From contig NZ_JAFEUW010000001.1 in assembly GCF_025028335.1 (NCBI RefSeq), positions 682,001 to 746,000 on the forward strand: a stretch of 64,000 nucleotides of DNA, written 5' to 3'. The translations under genes and the position numbers were made by a program. The notes below the pieces were generated by a model, which saw only the letters and a list, made by a program, of their open reading frames with translations, searched no databases and was not told the origin of the DNA. Shown piece by piece: positions 39,384 through 48,331 of the stretch (the stretch's first letter is position 1; each line of letters starts with the position of its first letter). The DNA comes from Brachybacterium sillae. Its GTDB lineage: Bacteria > Actinomycetota > Actinomycetes > Actinomycetales > Dermabacteraceae.

Positions 39384-41156
39384 ATGCAGACCCATTCCTA
39401 TGACGTGGTGATCGTCGGCGCCGGTGGCGCGGGCATGCGCGCGGCGCTGGAGTCCAGCAGCCGTGCCCGCACCGCGGTGCTCACCAAGCTGTACCCCACC
39501 CGGTCCCACACCGGCGCCGCCCAGGGCGGCATGTGCGCCGCCCTGGCGAACGTCGAGGAGGACAACTGGGAGTGGCACACCTACGACACCGTCAAGGGCG
39601 GTGACTACCTGGTGGACCAGGACGCCGCCGAGGTGATGGCCAAGGAGGCCATCGACGCGGTGCTCGACCTGGAGAAGATGGGTCTGCCGTTCAACCGCAC
39701 CCCCGAGGGACGGATCGACCAGCGTCGCTTCGGCGGCCACACCCGCAACCACGGTGAGGCGCCGGTGCGTCGCTCCTGCTACGCGGCCGACCGCACCGGA
39801 CACATGATCCTGCAGACGCTGTACCAGAACTGCGTGAAGCAGGGCGTGGAGTTCTTCAACGAGTTTTACGTGCTGGACGTGCTGCTGACCGGCGATCCCC
39901 GCACCGATGAGGATGTCCGCGCCGCGGGTGTCGTCGCCTACGAGCTCGCCAGCGGCGAGGTGCACGTCTTCCGCGCGAAGTCGGTGGTGTTCGCCACCGG
40001 TGGCTTCGGCAAGATGTTCAAGACCACGTCGAACGCCCATACCCTCACCGGTGACGGCCCGGCCATGGCGCTGCGTCGCGGCATCCCGCTGGAGGACATG
40101 GAGTTCTTCCAGTTCCACCCGACGGGCCTCGCGGGCCTGGGCATCCTGCTGTCGGAGGCAGCCCGCGGCGAGGGCGGCATCCTGCGCAACGCCGACATGG
40201 AACGCTTCATGGAGCGTTACGCCCCGACGCTGAAGGACCTCGCGCCGCGCGACGTCGTGGCCCGTGCCATGGCGAACGAGGTGCGCGAGGGCCGTGGCGC
40301 CGGCCCGAACAAGGACTACGTGCTGCTGGACCTGACGCACCTGGAGCCCGCGCACATCGACGCGAAGCTGCCGGACATCACCGAGTTCGCCCGCACCTAC
40401 CTCGGCGTGGAGCCGTACACGGAGCCGGTGCCGGTGTACCCCACGGCGCACTACGGCATGGGCGGCATCCCCACGAACATCAAGGGCGAGGTGCTGCGCA
40501 ACGAGTCGGACGTCATCCCCGGCCTGTACGCCGCCGGCGAGGTCGCCTGCGTGTCGGTGCACGGCGGCAACCGCCTGGGCACCAACTCCCTGCTGGACAT
40601 CAACGTCTTCGGCAAGCGCGCCGGTGTCTACGCTGCCCAGCACGCCGCCGAGGTCGAGCTCGCGGAGCTGCCCGACGGTTCGGAGCAGCCGACCGTGGAG
40701 CTGCTGGAGCGGCTGCGTGACCGCCCGGCCACGCAGGATCGCGTCGCCGACATCCGCCGTGACCTGCAGGAGACGATGGACGCCAACGTCCAGGTGTTCC
40801 GTACCGAGGAGACCTGCCGCCAGGCCCTCGCGGACATCGCCGCCCTCAAGGAGCGCTACGCCCATGTGGCGGTGCAGGATAAGGGCCGCCGCTACAACCT
40901 CGATCTGCTCGAGGCCGTCGAGCTGGGCTTCCTGCTGGACCTCGCGGAGGTCGTGACCCTCGGCGCACTGAACCGGCGCGAGTCCCGCGGTGGTCACTTC
41001 CGCGAGGACTACGACAAGCGCAACGATGCCGAGTTCCTCTGGCACACCATGGCCTACCGCACCCTGGACGGTCAGGGCGACGAGGGCACCGGCATCCGCC
41101 TGGGCACCAAGCCCGTCGTCATCACCCGTTACGAGCCGAAGGAGCGCACGTTCTGA
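39384..41156 (+). CDS. sdhA: Succinate dehydrogenase flavoprotein subunit
   Basis: Catalytic subunit of complex II, oxidising succinate to fumarate and holding covalent FAD. The 590 residues show the dinucleotide fold VVIVGAGGAGMRAALESS, the flavin-linking His region RSHTGAAQGGM, FQFHPTGLAGLGIL, and the active-site segment EAARGEGGILRNADMERFM, quoted in part. HYGMGGIPTN and GEVACVSVHGGNRLGTNSL close the FAD domain. The ATG at 39384 has GAGGAGA upstream. The stop overlaps the sdhB start (TGATG). Confidence 0.96.
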   Translation: MQTHSYDVVIVGAGGAGMRAALESSSRARTAVLTKLYPTRSHTGAAQGGMCAALANVEEDNWEWHTYDTVKGGDYLVDQDAAEVMAKEAIDAVLDLEKMGLPFNRTPEGRIDQRRFGGHTRNHGEAPVRRSCYAADRTGHMILQTLYQNCVKQGVEFFNEFYVLDVLLTGDPRTDEDVRAAGVVAYELASGEVHVFRAKSVVFATGGFGKMFKTTSNAHTLTGDGPAMALRRGIPLEDMEFFQFHPTGLAGLGILLSEAARGEGGILRNADMERFMERYAPTLKDLAPRDVVARAMANEVREGRGAGPNKDYVLLDLTHLEPAHIDAKLPDITEFARTYLGVEPYTEPVPVYPTAHYGMGGIPTNIKGEVLRNESDVIPGLYAAGEVACVSVHGGNRLGTNSLLDINVFGKRAGVYAAQHAAEVELAELPDGSEQPTVELLERLRDRPATQDRVADIRRDLQETMDANVQVFRTEETCRQALADIAALKERYAHVAVQDKGRRYNLDLLEAVELGFLLDLAEVVTLGALNRRESRGGHFREDYDKRNDAEFLWHTMAYRTLDGQGDEGTGIRLGTKPVVITRYEPKERTF

Positions 41157-42004
41157 TGTCCGTTGCCGTCGACCAGAACCCCGCCGCCGACGCCCCCCGG
41201 GAGCGTGCCGAGGGCTCGGCCCCCCAGGACGCCCGGCCGACCGCTCAGGACCCGGCCCGGGGAGCGGCCCAGGACTCCGCCGCCACGGAGATCCCCTCGT
41301 TCGAGGTGACTCTGCGGATCGCCCGGTACAACCCCGAGGGTGACGGGAAGACCCACTGGCAGGACTTCACCGTCACCATGCACGGCACCGACCGTGTGCT
41401 CGATGCCCTGCACGAGATCAAGTGGCACCAGGACGGCTCGCTGAGTTTCCGCCGCTCCTGCGCCCACGGCATCTGCGGTTCTGACGCGATGCGGATCAAC
41501 GGCCGTAACCGCCTGGCCTGCAAGACCCTGCTCAAGGACCTCAACCTGTCCAAGCCCATCACGGTCGAGCCGATCAAGGGGCTGCCGGTGGAGAAGGACC
41601 TGATCGTGAACATGGAGCCGTTCTTCGACTCCTACCGCGAGATCATGCCGTTCCTGGTGGCGCACGGTCAGGAGCCCAGCCGGGAGCGCCTGCAGTCCGC
41701 CGAGCAGCGTGAGCGTTTCGACGACACCACCAAGTGCATCCTGTGCGCGGCCTGCACCAGCTCCTGCCCCGTCTTCTGGACGAACGGGCAGTACTTCGGT
41801 CCGGCGGCGATCGTCAACGCCCATCGCTTCATCTTCGACTCCCGTGATGACGCCGGGGAGCAGCGCCTGGAGATTCTCAACTCCAAGCAGGGTGTGTGGC
41901 GCTGCCGCACCACCTTCAACTGCTCCGAGGCCTGTCCCCGCGGCATCGAGGTCACGAAGGCGATCGCCGAGGTGAAGCAGGCGGTCATCAGCGGCCGGAT
42001 CTGA
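41156..42004 (+). CDS. sdhB: Succinate dehydrogenase iron-sulfur subunit
   Basis: Electron-transfer subunit of complex II with three Fe-S clusters. Cysteine motifs: SCAHGICGSDAM plus a later RLAC for the 2Fe-2S cluster, CILCAACTSSCP for 4Fe-4S, and CRTTFNCSEACPRGIEV for 3Fe-4S. Length 282 includes an N-terminal extension of about 45 Ala/Asp/Gln-rich residues absent from most homologues. The ATG at 41156 overlaps sdhA. No terminator follows immediately; the nearest hairpin is at 42122. Confidence 0.96.
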   Translation: MSVAVDQNPAADAPRERAEGSAPQDARPTAQDPARGAAQDSAATEIPSFEVTLRIARYNPEGDGKTHWQDFTVTMHGTDRVLDALHEIKWHQDGSLSFRRSCAHGICGSDAMRINGRNRLACKTLLKDLNLSKPITVEPIKGLPVEKDLIVNMEPFFDSYREIMPFLVAHGQEPSRERLQSAEQRERFDDTTKCILCAACTSSCPVFWTNGQYFGPAAIVNAHRFIFDSRDDAGEQRLEILNSKQGVWRCRTTFNCSEACPRGIEVTKAIAEVKQAVISGRI

Positions 42005-42121
42005 CGAGGTGGCCCGGGGGCGTGCCCGACCACCCCGGGTTGCGCCCGGCCACCCGGCACCCAGTCCCGACCTCGGGTCCCGGCTCGTCGGCTGCCGCCC
42101 GGCCACGTGCCCTGCTCAGTG

Positions 42122-42160
42122 TGCGCGCCTGGTTTCCAGAACGTGGAAACCAGGCGCGCA
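42122..42160. terminator. Long intergenic hairpin between sdhB and xth
   Basis: Perfect 16-base stem TGCGCGCCTGGTTTCC/GGAAACCAGGCGCGCA around a seven-base loop (AGAACGT; its ends can also pair). It lies 118 bases after sdhB and 62 after the convergent xth stop. It may end both transcripts. Its length and palindromic shape would also fit a repetitive extragenic element, but no second copy was noticed here. Confidence 0.65.
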
Positions 42161-42221
42161 AAGCATGCAGGGGTGGGGCGCGACGCACGGGCCCGAGCGT
42201 GCATAGCGTCGGGGCGCGGGC

Positions 42222-43070
42222 TCATTCGTATCGGATGACGAGCGGTGCGTGGTCACTCCAGCGGGTGTCGTAGCTCGGGGCGCGATCCACCTGGGCGCTG
42301 ACGGCCCGGGCGGCGAGGTCCGGCGTCGCGATCTGATAGTCCAGGCGCCAGCCCGAGTCGTTGTCGAAGGCCTTGCCGCGCTGCGACCACCAGGTGTACG
42401 GACCGGGCCGGTCACCGACGAGGGTGCGATGCACGTCGATCCACGGCTCCCCCTGTGCGCCGAGGCCGTCGCCCTGCTCCCCCATCAGCCGGGTGAAGTA
42501 GGCGCGCTCCTCGGGCAGGAATCCGGCCGATGCCAGATTGCCCTTCCAGTTCTTGATGTCGTTGTTCTGGTGGGCGATGTTGAGGTCACCGGTGAGCACC
42601 ACGTGGCGCCCGTCGGCGCGCAGGGCCGACAGGCGCTCGACCATCGCATCGAGGAAGGCGTACTTGTCGGTCATGGTCTGCGGCTTGTCGACGTTGCCGG
42701 AGTGCAGGTAGCAGGACACCACGGTGAGGGCGCGGCCGTCACCGAAGGGGTCGTCGAGGTCTGCCTCGAGCCACCGCCCGGTGTGGGAGGGGTCCTCGAG
42801 CCCCGGCAGGCCGGCGCGCGCGGCCTCGAGGTCGATGTCCTGCCGGGCGGTGCGGGCGGCGAGGGCGACCCCGGCGCGACCCTTGAGCTCGGAGGCACTG
42901 GCCGCCACTGACCAGCCCTCTCCCAGCAGACCGGCCACGAGCTCCACGGGTGCGCGGACCTCCTGCAGGGTGATGATGTCGGCCGCGGTGCTCGCGAGCC
43001 AGTCGGGCATCCCCTTGCGGGCGGCGGCGCGCAGGCCGTTGACGTTCACGGTCGCAATGGTGAGAGCCAT
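42222..43070 (-). CDS. xth: Exodeoxyribonuclease III / AP endonuclease
   Basis: DNA repair nuclease that cuts at abasic sites. The 282-residue EEP-fold protein shows IATVNVNGLRAAARKG, the metal-binding Glu in IITLQEVRAP, GDLNIAHQNNDIKNW with catalytic Asp/Asn, and the closing WSDHAPLVIRYE with the catalytic Asp-His pair. WRLDYQIATPDLAARAV is the usual segment before it. The start is ATG at 43068-43070. Lies downstream of folD on the same strand, separated by a hairpin. Confidence 0.94.
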   Translation of the reverse strand: MALTIATVNVNGLRAAARKGMPDWLASTAADIITLQEVRAPVELVAGLLGEGWSVAASASELKGRAGVALAARTARQDIDLEAARAGLPGLEDPSHTGRWLEADLDDPFGDGRALTVVSCYLHSGNVDKPQTMTDKYAFLDAMVERLSALRADGRHVVLTGDLNIAHQNNDIKNWKGNLASAGFLPEERAYFTRLMGEQGDGLGAQGEPWIDVHRTLVGDRPGPYTWWSQRGKAFDNDSGWRLDYQIATPDLAARAVSAQVDRAPSYDTRWSDHAPLVIRYE

Positions 43071-43096
43071 GGTCTCGAGTATCCCAGAACGCGCAG

Positions 43097-43124
43097 CGGC
43101 CCCGGAGCCGTGGCTCCGGGGCCG
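43097..43124 (-). terminator. Terminator hairpin downstream of folD
   Basis: Perfect 13-base stem CGGCCCCGGAGCC/GGCTCCGGGGCCG with a minimal two-base gap (working loop CGTG). It lies between the folD stop and the xth start, so it would separate the folD and xth transcripts. Confidence 0.65.
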
Positions 43125-43160
43125 CCTCGCCCGTCGGGGACGGGTGCGGATCAGATCAGA

Positions 43161-44063
43161 TCACTGGTCCAGGCCGATGCCGGCCTGGTGCTCGGCCATC
43201 TCCACCACGTTGGTGACCAGCAGGGCGCGGGTCATCGGGCCCACGCCGCCGGGGTTCGGGGAGATCCACGAGGCGACCTCCGCCACGGCCGGGTCGACAT
43301 CACCGGACAGGGTGGCCTTGCCGCCCTCCTCGGTGGCCTCCACACGAGAGACGCCCACGTCGAGGACGACGGCACCGGGCTTGACGTCCTCCGGCTTGAC
43401 CATGTGGGCGCTGCCCGCGGCGGCGACGATCACGTCGGCGCGCTTGAGGTGCGAGGACAGGTCCTTGGTGCCGGTGTGGGTGAGGGTGACGGTGGCGTTG
43501 AACTCGCGGCGGGTGATGAGCGGGCCGATGGAGCGGCCGACGGTGACGCCGCGGCCGATGACCACGACGTCCTTGCCCTTGAGGTCCAGGCCGTAGCGGG
43601 CCATCAGCTCGATGACGGCGCGCGGGGTGCACGGCAGCGGGGTGTAGATCGGGTTGTTCGCGTTGAGCACCAGGCGCCCGAGGTTCGTCGGGTGCAGACC
43701 GTCGGCGTCCTTGGCCGGGTCGATCATCTCGATGATCTTGTCCTGGTCGAGGTGCTTGGGCAGCGGCAGCTGGACGATGTACCCGGTGCAGGCCGGGTCG
43801 TTGTTCAGCTCGTTGATGACGGCCTCGACGTCCTCCTGGGTGGCGTCCGCCGGGAGGTGCTTCTGGATCGAGTTCAGGCCGATCTGCTTGCTGTCGCGGT
43901 GCTTGCCGGCGACGTACGACTGGCTGCCCGGGTCATCGCCCACCAGCACGGTGGCCAGGCCGGGGCGCGGGTGGCCGGCGTCGACGAGCTTCTGGACGCG
44001 CTCGGCGAGCTCGGCCTTGATGGCCTTCGCGGTCGCCTTGCCGTCGAGGATCTGTGCGGTCAC
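43161..44063 (-). CDS. folD: Methylenetetrahydrofolate dehydrogenase / methenyltetrahydrofolate cyclohydrolase
   Basis: Bifunctional one-carbon enzyme interconverting 5,10-methylene- and 10-formyl-tetrahydrofolate. The 300 residues show [36 protein letters not shown], and the NADP-binding [31 protein letters not shown] ends the core. The canonical catalytic Lys region [13 protein letters not shown] is present. The start is GTG at 44061-44063. It follows glyA by 72 bases on the same strand, which fits: GlyA produces its substrate. Confidence 0.95.
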   Translation of the reverse strand: MTAQILDGKATAKAIKAELAERVQKLVDAGHPRPGLATVLVGDDPGSQSYVAGKHRDSKQIGLNSIQKHLPADATQEDVEAVINELNNDPACTGYIVQLPLPKHLDQDKIIEMIDPAKDADGLHPTNLGRLVLNANNPIYTPLPCTPRAVIELMARYGLDLKGKDVVVIGRGVTVGRSIGPLITRREFNATVTLTHTGTKDLSSHLKRADVIVAAAGSAHMVKPEDVKPGAVVLDVGVSRVEATEEGGKATLSGDVDPAVAEVASWISPNPGGVGPMTRALLVTNVVEMAEHQAGIGLDQ

Positions 44064-44135
44064 AGGGGTCCTTTCAGTGACGTTGACTTCTGGGATGCTG
44101 CTCGGGGCGTCGGGCCCCGACCGATGCGCGACCGG

Positions 44136-45404
44136 TCAGTACTGGACGAGCCCCGGGTAGAGCGGGTTGGCCTCGGCGAGGGCCTGGGTGCGGCGACGAA
44201 GGGCCTCGAGGTCGGCACCGTCCTGGAGGGCCAGGGCGATGACGTCGGCGATCTCGGTGAACTCCTCGGTGCCGAAACCGCGGGTGGCCAGGGCCGGGGT
44301 GCCGATGCGCAGGCCGGAGGTGATCTTCGGCGGGCGCGGGTCGTTGGGGACGGCGTTGCGGTTGACGGTGATGCCGACCTCGTGGAGGCGGTCCTCCGCC
44401 ATCTGGCCATCGAGGGAGGACTCCACCAGGTCCACCAGCACCAGGTGCACGTCGGTGCCACCGGAGAGGACCTTGATGCCGGCAGCCTTCGTATCGGACT
44501 GCTGCAGACGGTCCGCGAGGATCTTCGCACCCTCGAGGGTGCGCTGCTGGCGATCTTTGAACTGTTCCGACGCGGCGATCTTCAGCGCGGTGGCCTTCGC
44601 GGCCACCACATGCATCAGCGGGCCGCCCTGCTGCCCGGGGAACACGGCGGAATCGATCTTCTTGGCCCACTCGGAGGTGGACAGGATCATCCCGGAGCGG
44701 GGACCGCCGATGGTCTTGTGGATGGTGGTGGAGACGACGTCGGCGTACGGCACGGGGCTCGGGTGCAGCCCCGCGGCGACCAGGCCGGCGAAGTGCGCCA
44801 TGTCGGCCCACAGGTGGGCGCCGACCTCGTCGGCGATGGAACGGAACGCCTCGAAGTCGAGCTGGCGCGGGTAGGCCGACCACCCGGCCACGATGACCTT
44901 CGGGCGGGCCTCACGGGCGAGCTCGCGCACCCGATCCATGTCGATGCGACCGGTGGCGGGGTCCACCTCATAGGCGGCGATGTTGTACAGACGGCCGGAG
45001 AAGTTGATCTTCATGCCGTGGGTGAGGTGGCCGCCGTGGGCGAGCGACAGACCCATGAGGGTGTCGCCCTGGCGGGCGAGGGCGTGCATGACCGCGGCGT
45101 TCGCGGTGGCACCGGAGTGCGGCTGCACGTTGGCGTGGTCCGCCCCGAACAGGTCCTTGGCCCGCTGGATGGCGAGCTCCTCGGCGACATCGACCTCCTC
45201 GCAGCCGCCGTAGTAGCGCGCTCCCGGGTACCCCTCGGCGTACTTGTTGGTGAGGACCGACCCCTGGGCCTGGAGCACCGCACGCGGCACGAAGTTCTCC
45301 GAGGCGATCATCTCCAGCATGCGGCGCTGGCGATCGAGCTCGCGGTCGAGCACCCGGGCGATGTCCGGGTCGACCTCGGCGAGCGACTGGTCGAGAATGT
45401 TCAT
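44136..45404 (-). CDS. glyA: Serine hydroxymethyltransferase
   Basis: PLP enzyme converting serine and tetrahydrofolate to glycine and methylene-tetrahydrofolate. Seen: [66 protein letters not shown] and the PLP-lysine segment [18 protein letters not shown]. The ATG at 45402-45404 (422 residues) has AGGAGG five bases upstream and is preferred to a start seven codons earlier. Operon partner of folD. Confidence 0.96.
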   Translation of the reverse strand: MNILDQSLAEVDPDIARVLDRELDRQRRMLEMIASENFVPRAVLQAQGSVLTNKYAEGYPGARYYGGCEEVDVAEELAIQRAKDLFGADHANVQPHSGATANAAVMHALARQGDTLMGLSLAHGGHLTHGMKINFSGRLYNIAAYEVDPATGRIDMDRVRELAREARPKVIVAGWSAYPRQLDFEAFRSIADEVGAHLWADMAHFAGLVAAGLHPSPVPYADVVSTTIHKTIGGPRSGMILSTSEWAKKIDSAVFPGQQGGPLMHVVAAKATALKIAASEQFKDRQQRTLEGAKILADRLQQSDTKAAGIKVLSGGTDVHLVLVDLVESSLDGQMAEDRLHEVGITVNRNAVPNDPRPPKITSGLRIGTPALATRGFGTEEFTEIADVIALALQDGADLEALRRRTQALAEANPLYPGLVQY

Positions 45405-45507
45405 CGGTCCTCCTACGGACGTCATCGGTCGAGGAGATGGGGCGACGCGGCGGTCCGTCGGGAGGCGGCGCGGTCGACCCCGTCGAGGGTCATCCTAGGC
45501 GCGCGAC

Positions 45508-46692
45508 CTACAGATCCACTCCGAGCCTGACGGGCTCCGGCTCCAGGTGGATGCCGAAGCGGTCCTGGACTCCGGACTGCACCGTCCGGGCCAGCTCCGC
45601 GATGTCCGCGGCGGTCGCACCCCCGCGGTTCGTCAGCGCGAGGGAGTGTTTGGTGGACAGACTCGCGCGGGGGCCGACGGCGAAGCCGCGGTCGAACCCG
45701 GCGTGGCTGATCAGCCATGCGGCGCTGGTCTTCACCCGACCGTCGTCGGTGGGGAACCGGGGGGCGTCCTCGGGCAGCCGCTCGGCCTGCGCGGCGGGCA
45801 GGATCGGGTTGGTGAAGAAGGAGCCGGCGCTCCAGGTGTCGTGGTCGGCGGGGTCCAGGACCATGCCCTTGCCGGCGCGGATGCGCAGCACCTCCTCACG
45901 CAGCCGGTCCATCGGCACCCGCTGCCCCGCCTCGACGCCGAGTCGACGCGCCAACTCGGCATACCGTACGGGGGCCGAGACGGATCCGATGTGGTGCTGG
46001 AAGGTCACCGACAGCACCACCCAACGCCCGGTGGCCGACGGGGCCGCGCCCTCGAAGCGGGTGCGCTTGAAGACGCTGTCGCGGTACGCGAAGGCGCATT
46101 CGGCTGCGGTGAAGGTCCGCACCCGCTGCTCCTGGCGGTCCCAGGTGCGCACGCGGGCGATGGTCTGGGCGACCTCCTGCCCGTACGCCCCGACATTCTG
46201 GATCGGGGTGGCGCCGACGCTGCCGGGGATGCCCGACAGGGCTTCGATGCCGACCAGGTGCCGTCGCACCGCGTGCTCCACGGCCCGGTCCCACTCCACA
46301 CCGGCGAAGTGCTCCACCAGGGCGCCTCCGCAGGCGGCGTCGAATGGCGCGGCGTCCGCAACCCCGGGTGCCCCCGTGGCACCGGTCGCAGGACCGGACG
46401 TCGAGGCGTCGGTCGCCATCACCCCGGCCTCCTCGAGACTGCAGGCGGTCTGGGCGCCGTCGTCCTCCAGGTCGATCCGCGGGGCGGTCCCCGGGTCCCG
46501 CACGACCACGACGGTCCCGGCGAAGGGCTCATCGGAGGCGAGGAGATTGCTGCCGCCGCCGATCACGAGCAGCGGGTCACCGGCCTCGTCGGCGCCGCGC
46601 ACCGCCTCGACCAGAGTGTCCTCGTCATGGGCCTCGATCAGCGATGCTATCGGGCCACCGACGCGCAGCGTGGTGAGATCGGCGAGCCTCAT
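45508..46692 (-). CDS. murB: UDP-N-acetylenolpyruvoylglucosamine reductase
   Basis: Reduces UDP-GlcNAc-enolpyruvate to UDP-MurNAc in peptidoglycan synthesis, using FAD and NADPH. Seen: LTTLRVGGPIASLIEA, VIGGGSNLLASDEPF, ALSGIPGSVGATPIQNVGAYG, the catalytic Ser region KGMVLDPADHDTWSAGSFFTNP, and ISHAGFDRGFAVG with LTNRGGATAADI. Length 394 exceeds the usual 340-360: a Gly/Ala/Thr-rich stretch of roughly 40 residues (around 85-125) is inserted before the conserved ALVEHFAGVEWDRAV helix. Stop of hadB overlaps the ATG at 46690-46692. Confidence 0.94.
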   Translation of the reverse strand: MRLADLTTLRVGGPIASLIEAHDEDTLVEAVRGADEAGDPLLVIGGGSNLLASDEPFAGTVVVVRDPGTAPRIDLEDDGAQTACSLEEAGVMATDASTSGPATGATGAPGVADAAPFDAACGGALVEHFAGVEWDRAVEHAVRRHLVGIEALSGIPGSVGATPIQNVGAYGQEVAQTIARVRTWDRQEQRVRTFTAAECAFAYRDSVFKRTRFEGAAPSATGRWVVLSVTFQHHIGSVSAPVRYAELARRLGVEAGQRVPMDRLREEVLRIRAGKGMVLDPADHDTWSAGSFFTNPILPAAQAERLPEDAPRFPTDDGRVKTSAAWLISHAGFDRGFAVGPRASLSTKHSLALTNRGGATAADIAELARTVQSGVQDRFGIHLEPEPVRLGVDL

Positions 46693-47144
46693 GCGTCCCC
46701 CTCCGTCGTCTCCAGGCGGACGGTGGCGCGAGTGCGTCCGAGAACCTTGGTGCCGTCGAGGGTCGCCTGCAGGTCCACGCGCGCGGTGCCGGCCTCGGCG
46801 TCCAGGGCACCGATGGTGGCGACGACCTCGACCAGGGCGGCGCCCTGGGCGGGCACCGGCACCGGGCTGGTGAAGCGGGCGCCGCAGCCGAGGACGGCGC
46901 CGGGGTCACCGGCCCAGTCGACGACGACCGCCAACACCCGCCCCATGGTGAGCATGCCGTGGGCGATCACCCCGTCGAGGCCGACAGAGCGGGCGACCTC
47001 ATCGTTGTAGTGGATCGGGTTGAAGTCCCCCGACGCCCCGGCGTACCGCACGAGGGTGTCACGGGTGATCTCGAGAGTGCGTCGGGCCACCTCCTGGCCG
47101 ACGCGGAGATCGGCGAGGCGGGGCCGCTGGAGGGTGCTGTTCAT
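46689..47144 (-). CDS. MaoC-family (R)-hydratase, HadB-like
   Basis: Hot-dog-fold hydratase subunit. The 151-residue protein carries the hydratase 2 motif YAGASGDFNPIHYNDEVA with the catalytic Asp and His, and GVIAHGMLTMGRVL. In mycobacteria the equivalent protein pairs with HadA as a beta-hydroxyacyl-ACP dehydratase of FAS-II; here the next gene upstream encodes the HadA-like partner, which overlaps. In a genus without mycolic acids the substrate is unknown. I choose ATG at 47142-47144, with GAGGAC upstream, over GTG at 47159. Confidence 0.85.
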   Translation of the reverse strand: MNSTLQRPRLADLRVGQEVARRTLEITRDTLVRYAGASGDFNPIHYNDEVARSVGLDGVIAHGMLTMGRVLAVVVDWAGDPGAVLGCGARFTSPVPVPAQGAALVEVVATIGALDAEAGTARVDLQATLDGTKVLGRTRATVRLETTEGDA

Positions 47145-47155
47145 CGGGTCTGTCC

Positions 47156-47605
47156 TCACTCGCCGCGCACGACGATGCTGGAGCGGACGATGGCCACGAG
47201 GCGGCCGTCGGCGTCGGTCATGTCCACCCGGGTGGTGATCATGGCGTTGCCGCCGACTGCGCGGATGGACTCGACGGTGAGTGTCGGGACGAGCCGGTCC
47301 CCCGCGACCACGGGGCGCTGGAGCTCGAAGGTCTCCTCACCGTGGACGACGCGGGAGAAATCCACTCCGGCGGCGGGATCCTCGATGTACTGCGCCTCGG
47401 TGGCCTGCGCGAGGGCGACCAGGAAGGTGGGCGGGGCGACGACGTCGGCGTACCCGGCGGCCCGGGCGGCCTCGGCATCGAGGCTCACGGGATGCGTGAC
47501 ACCAGTGGCCCGCGCGAACTCCGCGATCTTCACGGCGGAGACCTCCTCCGCGGGACCGGGCGGGTAGGACCGCCCCGCGAAGGACGGGTCAGGGGTGGCG
47601 CTCAC
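47156..47605 (-). CDS. FAS1-like dehydratase-domain protein, HadA-like
   Basis: Non-catalytic-type hot-dog partner of the MaoC protein that follows. The 149-residue chain has the UPF0336/HadA pattern: AEFARATGVTHPVSLDAEAA, APPTFLVALAQATEAQYIED (in part), and HGEETFELQRPVVAGDRL. The start is GTG at 47603-47605 with AGGAGG six bases upstream; the frame is open further up, but that stretch is rpmG and tRNA. The gene order rpmG-hadA-hadB matches that of Mycobacterium. Confidence 0.85.
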   Translation of the reverse strand: MSATPDPSFAGRSYPPGPAEEVSAVKIAEFARATGVTHPVSLDAEAARAAGYADVVAPPTFLVALAQATEAQYIEDPAAGVDFSRVVHGEETFELQRPVVAGDRLVPTLTVESIRAVGGNAMITTRVDMTDADGRLVAIVRSSIVVRGE

Positions 47606-47635
47606 GATGCCTCCTGGGAGTAGGGCGGGAACGTT

Positions 47636-47671
47636 GAAGGCCACTCGGGGGCATACCTCCGAGTGGCCTTC
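47636..47671 (-). terminator. Hairpin downstream of rpmG
   Basis: Perfect 13-base stem GAAGGCCACTCGG/CCGAGTGGCCTTC with a ten-base loop. It begins 17 bases after the rpmG stop and lies before the hadA ribosome-binding site. It probably reduces read-through from rpmG into hadA-hadB-murB. Confidence 0.65.
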
Positions 47672-47687
47672 GTGTGCAGCGGACCGC

Positions 47688-47858
47688 TCAGCGGGTCTCG
47701 CGGTGCAGGGTCTGCTTGCCGCAGGTCGGGCAGAACTTCGACAGCTCCAGCCGATCCGGGGTGTTGCGGCGGTTCTTCTTGGTGATGTAGTTGCGGGACT
47801 TGCACTCGGTGCAGGCCATCGTGATCTTGGGCCGCACGTCGGAGCTCTTGCTCGCCAC
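47688..47858 (-). CDS. rpmG: 50S ribosomal protein L33, zinc-ribbon form
   Basis: Small large-subunit ribosomal protein. The 56 residues contain two CxxC pairs (MACTECKSR and KFCPTCGKQ), so this is the zinc-binding (C+) paralogue; Actinobacteria often also carry a C- copy used under zinc shortage. [19 protein letters not shown] is the usual core. The start is GTG at 47856-47858; an ATG thirteen codons later would remove the conserved N-terminus. Located just after tRNA-Met, as in Mycobacterium. Confidence 0.95.
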   Translation of the reverse strand: MASKSSDVRPKITMACTECKSRNYITKKNRRNTPDRLELSKFCPTCGKQTLHRETR

Positions 47859-47962
47859 GGTTCGCCTCTTTTCCGTCCGAGGGCGCACACGGGCCGTGCG
47901 CCGGTGAATGCCCCCGGCGGGCGGGAGCGGAGGTGCATGCACGCCGACCGCGGGGGCCGGAG

Positions 47963-48039
47963 TGGTACCGAGGGCGGGGATCGAACCCGCGACCTCACGA
48001 TTATGAGTCGTGCGCTCTGACCGTCTGAGCTACCCCGGC
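47963..48039 (-). tRNA. tRNA-Met (anticodon CAT), elongator type
   Basis: Seventy-seven bases with encoded CCA. The acceptor GCCGGGG pairs with CCTCGGT (two G-T pairs), the anticodon arm is CACGA-CTCATAA-TCGTG and the T arm contains GGTTCGATC. The first acceptor pair and D arm (AGCTCAG) are elongator-like, not initiator-like. A tRNA-Ile with a modified CAT anticodon is the only alternative. Confidence 0.93.
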
Positions 48040-48052
48040 GTGATCGACACGA

Positions 48053-48080
48053 CGGCCCGATCTCTCGCGAGATCGGGCCG
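48053..48080 (-). terminator. Hairpin between tRNA-Thr and tRNA-Met
   Basis: Perfect 12-base stem CGGCCCGATCTC/GAGATCGGGCCG with loop TCGC. It lies 12 bases past the tRNA-Thr 3' end and 13 before the tRNA-Met 5' end. It would either end the tRNA-Tyr/Thr transcript or guide processing of the tRNA precursor. Confidence 0.55.
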
Positions 48081-48092
48081 CGCATCCATCAG

Positions 48093-48165
48093 AGCCCTGA
48101 AAGGGAATCGAACCCTTGACCTTCTCCTTACCATGGAGATGCTCTGCCGACTGAGCTATCAGGGC
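48093..48165 (-). tRNA. tRNA-Thr (anticodon GGT)
   Basis: Seventy-three bases without encoded CCA. The acceptor GCCCTGA pairs perfectly with TCAGGGC, the D arm is AGCTCAGTCGGCAGAGC-like, the anticodon arm is TCTCC-ATGGTAA-GGAGA, and the T arm contains GGTTCGATTCC. Confidence 0.95.
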
Positions 48166-48249
48166 AACCCGAAGAACAGTACCGGCTACCTGCTCGAAGA
48201 GCAATTCGCCGCTCCGCTCCGGTGCCTCAGATCACATGATCCTCGGCGG

Positions 48250-48331
48250 TGGCAGGTGAGGGATTCGAACCCCCGTAGGCAATGCCAGCTGATTTACAGT
48301 CAGCCCCCTTTGGCCACTCGGGTAACCTGCC
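48250..48331 (-). tRNA. tRNA-Tyr (anticodon GTA)
   Basis: Eighty-two bases, with the long variable arm of a class II tRNA. The acceptor GGCAGGT pairs perfectly with ACCTGCC, the anticodon arm is GCTGA-CTGTAAA-TCAGC, and the T arm contains GGTTCGAATCC. The 3' end is followed by CC but no full CCA. Confidence 0.95.

Noticed and set aside
44064..44135. Possible glycine or folate riboswitch around glyA/folD
   Set aside because: The gaps before glyA (103 bases) and folD (72 bases) are too short and show none of the conserved aptamer cores.
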